Assembly: GCA_965194375.1 (NCBI GenBank)
Contig: CBDAEL010000002.1
DNA length: 64,000 bases
Reading direction: 5' to 3' (one strand)
Source of the DNA: Tabrizicola_A aquatica
GTDB lineage: Bacteria > Pseudomonadota > Alphaproteobacteria > Rhodobacterales > Rhodobacteraceae
Below, one piece after another: positions 59,047-64,000 of this stretch. The notes under the pieces were generated by a model. It worked only from the letters and a program-made list of their open reading frames with translations, searched no databases and was not told where the DNA came from. How positions within the stretch are numbered: the stretch's first letter is position 1; each line of letters opens with the position of its first letter. Position numbers and translations under genes: made by a program.

Positions 59047-60159
59047 TTAGGGGTTCAAGCTTTCCAAAATCAGCCCCCGGTTCGCGCCGGGGGCAAACCC
59101 TTTGAAAGCGCCGTCAAGATAGGCCGCTTTCGCCGCATCCCCCTTCACATGCAAATCCAAAAACGCCCGCGCGAAATGCTGGGCGATGCTGTTCATCTGG
59201 CAGGTGTCCCAGACCGGGTCGGCATAATGTTCGGCGGGCAAAAACTCGAGATGCGGTGAGGGTTCAAACGCTTCGGCCGGGGCGGGATAAGGGGCGGCCG
59301 CATTGTGGCCCGCACCCTCAAAGGTCAGCAGGTGGCGCGAAACACCGCGCGCCTCGTCAAAAATCAGCCGCATGCCGCCCGTATAGTCCGAGATGTCATC
59401 CGCGCTGCCCGCCATCAGGAGCATCGGCACCTGCAGCCCCGCAAGCCCTTTCGCATCCCAAATCCCACGATGACGACCCCAAGGGCCGATGGGGATGATC
59501 GCACGAAGCGCAGGGTCCACCATGGGTGCGCGGTGAATGTCCCACAGCCCAAGGGGCGGCGCGCCGTCCATCCCCAAGGCTGCCTCAGCCACCCCTGCCC
59601 CGCCCGAGACCAAGGCGCCATAGCCGCCCATCGAATAGCCGATGATCGCAAAACGCGCCGTATCGGCCCGATCCGCCAGCGCCGCCTTCACAAAGGCGGT
59701 GTCCAAGGGGCGATTGACCAGCGTCGAGGCCAGCGGACCCTTATCAGCATAGGTGCTGTCAGTGTGGTCAACACTCGCCACCACATAACCGTGTGAGGCC
59801 AGCGTCTCCCCAAGGTGCGACATCAGCATCCGGTTGCCCGGATAGCCATGCGACAAGATCACAAGGGGAAAATCACCCTCTGCCTGTGCCGCATCGCGAC
59901 AGGCGCGGCCGTGCAAGGTGATGGCGCGATGCCCATCGCGCAGCATGGTGGCATAGGCGGTGCCGGGGGGCGTGCCGGGCGCGGCGGGATACCACAGTTC
60001 AACCGTCAACGGCCGGTCGTATCGGCGCACGGCGAGCGCCGAGTCTAAGACATCGATCTGTCCGGTCTTGGCAAGCGCGAGGGTCTGCACGCCAATGGGA
60101 AAGGGGCCATAACCCGCAAGGTCGGGCGCGTCGGGGTGGGTCTGGTCAATGCGGTTCAT
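59047..60159 (-). CDS. alpha/beta hydrolase, dienelactone-hydrolase-like
   Basis: A 370-residue alpha/beta-hydrolase. The oxyanion region VILSHGYPGNRMLMSHLGE is followed by the nucleophile elbow IIGYSMGGYGALVSGG (GxSxG), and LTFEGAGHNAAAPYP near residue 290 offers the catalytic His. The overall pattern is like predicted dienelactone hydrolases or platelet-activating-factor acetylhydrolase relatives. No signal peptide. Substrate unknown. Start at 60159 chosen as the first ATG with a normal N-terminus. Confidence 0.8.
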   Translation of the reverse strand: MNRIDQTHPDAPDLAGYGPFPIGVQTLALAKTGQIDVLDSALAVRRYDRPLTVELWYPAAPGTPPGTAYATMLRDGHRAITLHGRACRDAAQAEGDFPLVILSHGYPGNRMLMSHLGETLASHGYVVASVDHTDSTYADKGPLASTLVNRPLDTAFVKAALADRADTARFAIIGYSMGGYGALVSGGAGVAEAALGMDGAPPLGLWDIHRAPMVDPALRAIIPIGPWGRHRGIWDAKGLAGLQVPMLLMAGSADDISDYTGGMRLIFDEARGVSRHLLTFEGAGHNAAAPYPAPAEAFEPSPHLEFLPAEHYADPVWDTCQMNSIAQHFARAFLDLHVKGDAAKAAYLDGAFKGFAPGANRGLILESLNP

Positions 60160-60200
60160 GCCCGCGACCCTGCCGCAAAGCCAAGGCCCCCACAAATGAA

Positions 60201-60226
60201 AAAAGACGGCCCGAAGGCCGTCTTTT
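60201..60226. terminator. bidirectional terminator after cspA
   Basis: AAAAGACGGCC-CGAA-GGCCGTCTTTT: eleven-bp perfect stem flanked by A-run and T-run, so it works on either strand. It ends the minus-strand cspA transcript before the hydrolase gene. Confidence 0.88.
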
Positions 60227-60249
60227 CGATCCGAAGATCACGCTTTGGC

Positions 60250-60456
60250 TTATGCCAGAGCGAGGTTGATCGCCGACTCACGGCCATCACGACCGGCTTC
60301 GATGTCGAACGTCACGGCTTGGCCGTCGTTCAGCTGGCGAATGCCAGCACGCTCAACTGCCGAGATGTGCACGAACACATCTTTGCCGCCGGTGGCGGGG
60401 GCAATAAAGCCGAAACCCTTGGTGGTGTTGAACCATTTCACGGTGCCATTGGCCAT
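60250..60456 (-). CDS. cspA: cold-shock protein
   Basis: A 68-residue CspA-type protein. It has the RNP1-like motif KGFGFIAP and RNP2-like DVFVHISAV, which bind single-stranded RNA and DNA. The C-terminal half is normal apart from NLALA at the end. Longer in-frame starts exist (60660) but the ATG at 60456 (MANGTVKWFN) is the universal family start. The gene has a strong terminator and a long upstream gap that may hold a structured leader. Confidence 0.95.
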   Translation of the reverse strand: MANGTVKWFNTTKGFGFIAPATGGKDVFVHISAVERAGIRQLNDGQAVTFDIEAGRDGRESAINLALA

Positions 60457-60589
60457 CGTGGATACTCCTGTCAATTTCGCCACCCGCAGCATGCGGTGGC
60501 CCGGCTTAGTCAGCACAAGATCGAGTGTCTGGAGCCGCAAAAAGAGACAGCAGGTCGACATCGCAGATATAGCCCGACCCCCTTGCGCC

Positions 60590-60623
60590 CTTTTCGTTCG
60601 AAAAGCAAGCCTTTCCGAAAGGC
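60590..60623. repeat. two adjacent small palindromes upstream of cspA
   Basis: CTTTTCG-TT-CGAAAAG (60590-60605) and GCCTTTC-C-GAAAGGC (60609-60623) are separated by three bases. They lie about 135-165 bases upstream of the cspA start and could form stem-loops in a leader RNA or bind a regulator. Confidence 0.55.
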
Positions 60624-60666
60624 ACACTCCCGAAGCGGCGGACAACCGCAACTGATGCAAAAAAGG

Positions 60667-60688
60667 GTGAGTATTTGGAAAGGCGCAA
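60667..60688 (-). repeat. dispersed repeat family A, copy 3
   Basis: Reverse complement of the 22-base sequence ending GCGCCTTTCCAAATACTCAC, identical to the copies at 33677 and 43326. Located in the gap upstream of cspA. Confidence 0.8.
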
Positions 60689-60734
60689 GACCTTGATCGT
60701 TTGGTGCCTGTGATCCGCGCAGCACACCGTGGCG

Positions 60735-60905
60735 TCAGGGCGCATGCCCAGCCGTTTCGATCATACGGTTACAAAGGCGCGCGCGGTCATCGGTCTGGGT
60801 CGTGATCCGGCAGATCAACGGGGGCAGTGCCTGACGAATGGCGCGTTGCCTGCCCTTGTGCCGGCCCCTGTAACAGTGCCAGTCTTGGCCTTGCGATAAG
60901 GCCAT
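60735..60905 (-). CDS. possible small protein (56 residues), low confidence
   Basis: A minus-strand open frame from ATG at 60905 to TGA at 60735: MALSQGQDWHCYRGRHKG..., with a later stretch ALPPLICRITTQTDDRARL and the end CNRMIETAGHAP. It has three Cys and many basic residues. Third-position GC is about 73 percent by my count, compatible with coding. No signal peptide or recognised family. It diverges from the EEP-family gene starting at 60917. It could equally be a chance frame. Confidence 0.25.
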   Translation of the reverse strand: MALSQGQDWHCYRGRHKGRQRAIRQALPPLICRITTQTDDRARLCNRMIETAGHAP

Positions 60906-60916
60906 GAGGGGGCGCG

Positions 60917-61777
60917 ATGCGGCTTTTGTCCTTCAACATGCAATACGGTTTTGGTGCGGACGGGGTCTATGATCTGGCCCGCGCGGCGGGGGTGATTGCG
61001 GGGGCCGATATCGCCTGTCTGCAAGAGGTGGATCGCCACTGGTCACGTACCGGGTTTGACGACCAACCTGCGCGGCTGAGTGAGATGCTGGGTGACCGTT
61101 ACACTGTCTTTGGCCCCGGCTTTGACATGGATGCCTCGACGGTGGAAGCGGGGCGCGTGGTGAACCGCCGCCGCCAGTTCGGGCCGATGGTCATCTCGCG
61201 CTGGCCGATCCTGTGGAGCCGGCTGCATCTCTTGCCCTTGGCGCCGATGCTTGACCCGATCAACACCCAGACCTGCGCGCTGGAAGCGTGCATTGACGCG
61301 CCTTCGGGGCCGTTGCGGGTGGTGTCGGTACATCTGGCGCATGTGGGCGTGGGCGAGCGCTTGGCCCAGATTGCCGCCTTGAAGGCGGCGCTGGTGCCCG
61401 TTGGCCCGTGGTCGGGGACCGATGACGAGCCCGCGCGCAACTGGACAGAAAGTCTGCCCGAGCCGCCCTGCCCGGCCGAGATGCTGTGGCTGGGGGATTT
61501 CAATTCCGAGCCCGGCAGCGAGGAGCACCGCGCGATTGTGGGCGACACGCCCTATCACCCCGGCGCGCGCTATCGCGGGGCGATGGTGGATGCGGTGGCC
61601 GCCCTTGGACAGCGGCTGCATACCCATGAAAAGGTGATCGCAGGTGAGGTGAGGCTGCGGCAGTTGGACCATGTCTTTGTCGATGCCGCCTACGTGCCGC
61701 GCCTGCGGCGGGTTTGGGTGGATGGGGGTTGTGCCGCGTCGGACCATCTGCCGCTGTGGGCTGAGTTGGATCTATAG
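60917..61777 (+). CDS. endonuclease/exonuclease/phosphatase family protein
   Basis: A 286-residue EEP-fold protein. It opens MRLLSFNMQYGFGADGVYDL with the catalytic Asn. IACLQEVDRHWSRTGFDDQ holds the metal-binding Glu, WLGDFNSEPGS the DxN motif, and ASDHLPLWAELDL the SDH motif. It is not closely similar to the other EEP protein in the window (9199-10257) beyond these motifs. Substrate unknown; candidates are phosphodiesters such as phospholipids or nucleic acids. No signal peptide. Confidence 0.85.
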   Translation: MRLLSFNMQYGFGADGVYDLARAAGVIAGADIACLQEVDRHWSRTGFDDQPARLSEMLGDRYTVFGPGFDMDASTVEAGRVVNRRRQFGPMVISRWPILWSRLHLLPLAPMLDPINTQTCALEACIDAPSGPLRVVSVHLAHVGVGERLAQIAALKAALVPVGPWSGTDDEPARNWTESLPEPPCPAEMLWLGDFNSEPGSEEHRAIVGDTPYHPGARYRGAMVDAVAALGQRLHTHEKVIAGEVRLRQLDHVFVDAAYVPRLRRVWVDGGCAASDHLPLWAELDL

Positions 61778-61803
61778 GCCGGGGCGTCCGTGGCGGGCCG
61801 GGG

Positions 61804-61835
61804 GCCTCCGGGGGAGTATTTGGGCCAAGATGAAA
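61804..61835 (-). repeat. dispersed repeat family B, single copy
   Basis: GCCTCCGGGGGAGTATTTGG followed by GCCAAGATGAAA, 26 bases after the EEP-family gene stop and upstream of the kinase gene. Same orientation as the right arm at 36594. Confidence 0.82.
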
Positions 61836-61899
61836 TGCAAGCGGGGTTGACTTGGAGGGTGGTCAAGGCGCTGATACGGCTGAGTTTTGGCGGGATGAG

Positions 61900-62913
61900 A
61901 TGAGCGGTTCAGAGGATCTTTTGGCAACGCGGCCGCCTGAGGTGGCAGAGGCCGAGGTGGGCGCGCTTTTAGCGCAGCACTATGGGTTGGCGGGGTCTTT
62001 GACGCGATTGACGTCAGAGCGGGATCTGAACCTGCATCTTGTGACGGGGGCTCAGGGCTATGTGGTGAAATTCGCCAACCGGGCCGAGCCGCGGGCGGTG
62101 ACCGACTTTCAGACGGCGGCCTTGTTGCATCTGGCGGGGAAGGGTCTGCCGGTGCCGCAGGTCATTCGGACGCGGTCCGGCGCTTGCGAGGTGGAGACGG
62201 CGCAGGGCCTGATGCGGGTGCTCACCTATCTGGAGGGGCGACCGATGCACAGCGCGCCCGCGAGCCCTGCGCGGCGCGGGGCCATGGGCGAGATGGCGGC
62301 ACGGATTTCCCTTGGGCTAAAGGGCTTTGCCCATGCGGGGGCTGATCATGTGCTGCAATGGGATATCCGGCAGGCCAGCCGCCTGCGTCCGCTTTTGCCC
62401 CATGTGCCGCAGGATATGGCCGCGCTTTGTGCCGCCACGCTGGACCGGTTTGACGCCGAAGTGGCCCCGCATTTGGCAATGTGTCGCTGGCAGGTGGTGC
62501 ACAATGATCTGAACCCGCACAATGTGTTGGTGGATGCCGAGAACCACGATCGGATCGCCGGGGTTTTGGACTTTGGCGACATGGTGCGCACGCCGTTGGT
62601 CTGCGATTTGGGGGTTGCGGCCTCGTATCAGGTTGAGCCTGCGGCGGCGCTGGAGAGCCTTGTCGGTTTCACCGCCGCCTATCACCGGGTCTTGCCGTTG
62701 ACGCCGATGGAACTGGCCCTTGTGCCCGATCTGACCGCCACGCGGATGCTGACCACGATCTGCATCACCTCATGGCGCGCGGCGCGCTATCCTGAAAATT
62801 CCGCTTATATTCTACGCAATTACCCTTCGGCACGGGCTGGGCTTTTGGCGCTGGCCGCCCTGCCCCGTGCCGATGTGCTAAGCGCGCTGACCGCTGCTTG
62901 CCCGATGGAGTGA
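61900..62913 (+). CDS. APH-fold phosphotransferase (hydroxylysine-kinase-like)
   Basis: A 337-residue kinase of the aminoglycoside-phosphotransferase fold. YVVKFANRAEP includes the ATP-binding Lys, VVHNDLNPHNVLVD is the catalytic loop (Brenner motif, HNDLNPHN), and IAGVLDFGDMVRTPLVCDLG the metal-binding DFG-like segment. This LDFGDM form resembles hydroxylysine kinase and the kinase domain of bacterial kinase/aminotransferase fusions. The next gene, four bases later, is a class-III aminotransferase. Start at 61900 (MSGSEDLL) is chosen over 61852. Confidence 0.82.
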   Translation: MSGSEDLLATRPPEVAEAEVGALLAQHYGLAGSLTRLTSERDLNLHLVTGAQGYVVKFANRAEPRAVTDFQTAALLHLAGKGLPVPQVIRTRSGACEVETAQGLMRVLTYLEGRPMHSAPASPARRGAMGEMAARISLGLKGFAHAGADHVLQWDIRQASRLRPLLPHVPQDMAALCAATLDRFDAEVAPHLAMCRWQVVHNDLNPHNVLVDAENHDRIAGVLDFGDMVRTPLVCDLGVAASYQVEPAAALESLVGFTAAYHRVLPLTPMELALVPDLTATRMLTTICITSWRAARYPENSAYILRNYPSARAGLLALAALPRADVLSALTAACPME

Positions 62914-62916
62914 CCG

Positions 62917-64000
62917 ATGACCGATACCGCCCGCCAGAGCTTTCCCGGCAATATGCCGAACGCCTATCAGCCGGGCAAAGGCAATTTGCCGCCCGAAGAT
63001 GAAGCGCTTGTGGCGCGGCGGCAAAAGGCGCTGGGGCCGGCGTATCGGTTGTTTTACGAGACCCCGGTGCATCTGGTTAGGGGGGAAGGCGTTTGGCTTT
63101 ATGACACGGCCGGGAAGGCCTATCTCGACACCTATAACAATGTGGCCTCGGTTGGGCATTGTCATCCGCATGTGGTGGCGGCGACGGCGCGGCAATCGGC
63201 GGTGTTTGCCAGCCATACGCGGTATTTGCACGAAGGTGTCTTGAGCTATGCCGAGCGGCTTTTGGCGCATTTTCCGGCTGAGTTGAGCCATGTGATGTTC
63301 ACCTGCACCGGGTCGGAGGCCAATGATTTGGCCTTCCGGATTGCCCGCGCGCAGACCGGTGGGACCGGGTTTATCGTGACAGAAAACGCTTACCACGGCG
63401 TGACTTACGCGATTGCGGGGATGTCGCCGAGCCTTGGCGCTGGGGTGGATTTGGGCGAGCATGTTCGGGTGGTGCCGGCGCCGAAATCGGGGCCGGAGAC
63501 GGGGGCGCTTTTTGCTGCCGGGGTGCAGGCCGCGATCCGGGATATGCAGCGCCATGGCATCAAACCGGCGGCGTTGATTGTGGATACCGTGTTTTCCTCG
63601 GACGGGGTGTTTGCCGATCCGGCGGGGTTTTTGGCCCCTGCGGTGGCGGCCATTCGGGCGGCGGGGGGGCTGTTTATTGCAGATGAGGTGCAGCCCGGTT
63701 TTGGCCGCACGGGGGCGGCGATGTGGGGGTTCCAGCGCCATGACCTGCTGCCCGATATGGTCAGCCTGGGCAAGCCGATGGGCAATGGATACCCGGTGGC
63801 GGGGCTGGTGATCCAGCCGCGTGTGATTGAGGCCTTTGGGTCAAAAGCCCGCTATTTCAATACCTTCGGCGGCAATGCCGTGGCGGCGGCGACAGCGCTT
63901 GCCGTGCTTGACGTGGTGGAGGGTGAGCGGCTGATGGACAATGCCCGCGCGGTGGGCGGGGCCTTTGCCGATGGGTTGCGGGGGCTGGCCAAGGATCATG
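62917..64000 (+). CDS. class-III aminotransferase family protein (phospho-lyase-like), partial
   Basis: The first 361 residues of a PLP enzyme, cut by the window end. YLDTYNNVASVGHCHPHVV, then FTCTGSEANDLAFRIARAQT and GLFIADEVQPGFGRTGAAMW lead to the Schiff-base Lys in VSLGKPMGNGYPVAGLV. YNNVASVGH and SLGKPMGNG are typical of the AGXT2L-type branch, whose members include ethanolamine-phosphate and 5-phosphohydroxylysine phospho-lyases rather than true transaminases. The upstream APH-type kinase would supply the phosphorylated substrate. No stop codon is seen because the sequence ends. Confidence 0.85.
   Translation, partial: MTDTARQSFPGNMPNAYQPGKGNLPPEDEALVARRQKALGPAYRLFYETPVHLVRGEGVWLYDTAGKAYLDTYNNVASVGHCHPHVVAATARQSAVFASHTRYLHEGVLSYAERLLAHFPAELSHVMFTCTGSEANDLAFRIARAQTGGTGFIVTENAYHGVTYAIAGMSPSLGAGVDLGEHVRVVPAPKSGPETGALFAAGVQAAIRDMQRHGIKPAALIVDTVFSSDGVFADPAGFLAPAVAAIRAAGGLFIADEVQPGFGRTGAAMWGFQRHDLLPDMVSLGKPMGNGYPVAGLVIQPRVIEAFGSKARYFNTFGGNAVAAATALAVLDVVEGERLMDNARAVGGAFADGLRGLAKDH

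Larger units (their letters stand above)
60457..60916. other. 460-base gap between cspA and an EEP-family gene
   Basis: Contains, from left to right, the probable cspA promoter and leader, two small perfect hairpins (60590-60605 and 60609-60623), repeat A copy 3 (60667-60688), and a 56-codon minus-strand open frame (60735-60905). No RNA gene was recognised. Confidence 0.6.

Noticed and set aside
1..64000. Insertion sequences, prophage, CRISPR arrays, tRNA or rRNA genes
   Set aside because: No transposase, integrase, phage structural gene, regularly spaced repeat array or cloverleaf-like sequence was recognised on either strand.

Overview
The window looks like a chromosome segment of an alphaproteobacterium of the Rhodobacterales (Rhodobacter / Gemmobacter / Tabrizicola-like). 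GC is high, with strong G/C preference at third codon positions. Several gene sets are typical of the group: pccB and pccA separated by small envelope genes, an ScfR/PccR regulator, the choXWV and betIBA choline genes, PutA with a separate Lrp-type PutR, BioMNY, and a fused allantoinase/OHCU decarboxylase. There is no rRNA, tRNA, CRISPR array, phage or insertion sequence. Gene content is mostly core metabolism, densely packed with many 4-base ATGA or GTGA overlaps.

Layout. 1-1600: minus-strand redox/regulatory operon (PepSY protein, cytochrome b561-like protein, membrane-anchored LuxR-type regulator, small membrane protein). 1.86-7.4 kb: AI-2E-type permease, HdaA, polyphosphate kinase, exopolyphosphatase. 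7.4-10.7 kb: VOC protein, GNAT acetyltransferase, TerB/DnaJ protein, EEP nuclease and a small secreted protein, followed by nhaA. 12-24 kb: propionyl-CoA to succinyl-CoA module (scpA, pccA, pccB, pccR). Five small envelope or uncharacterised genes lie between pccA and pccB; two of them, tandem mini-lipoproteins of 42 and 45 residues, are easily missed. A DUF486 protein and an MFS exporter lie between pccB and pccR.

24-31 kb: choline uptake and oxidation to glycine betaine (choXWV diverging from betI-betB-betA around a palindromic operator). 31-35 kb: topA and dprA. 35-41.5 kb: gabT, the biotin transporter bioMNY, then a convergent thiolase and AMP-ligase pair, and aroQ. 41.4-45 kb: metF/metR, an inositol-phosphatase-family gene and a rhomboid protease. 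45-54 kb: putA/putR, an amidase, and a split MacAB-type exporter. 54-59 kb: purine-ring catabolism from hydroxyisourate to glyoxylate, with a purine permease. 59-64 kb: alpha/beta hydrolase, cold-shock protein, EEP-family protein, and a kinase/class-III aminotransferase pair cut by the window end.

The non-coding DNA holds several dispersed repeats. One family shares the core GCGCCTTTCCAAATACTCAC (three copies). A second has the consensus CATCTTGGCCAAATACTCCC followed by GCCGGAGGC (four sites, one a head-to-head inverted pair). There is also a triple perfect hairpin at 44239-44303, a GC-rich nested inverted repeat between nhaA and scpA, and several clear intrinsic terminators. Likely operators are an 11-bp perfect inverted repeat of TTTGCAAA type before pccR, a related degenerate site before pccB, and palindromes between betI/choX, uraH/puuE and metF/metR.
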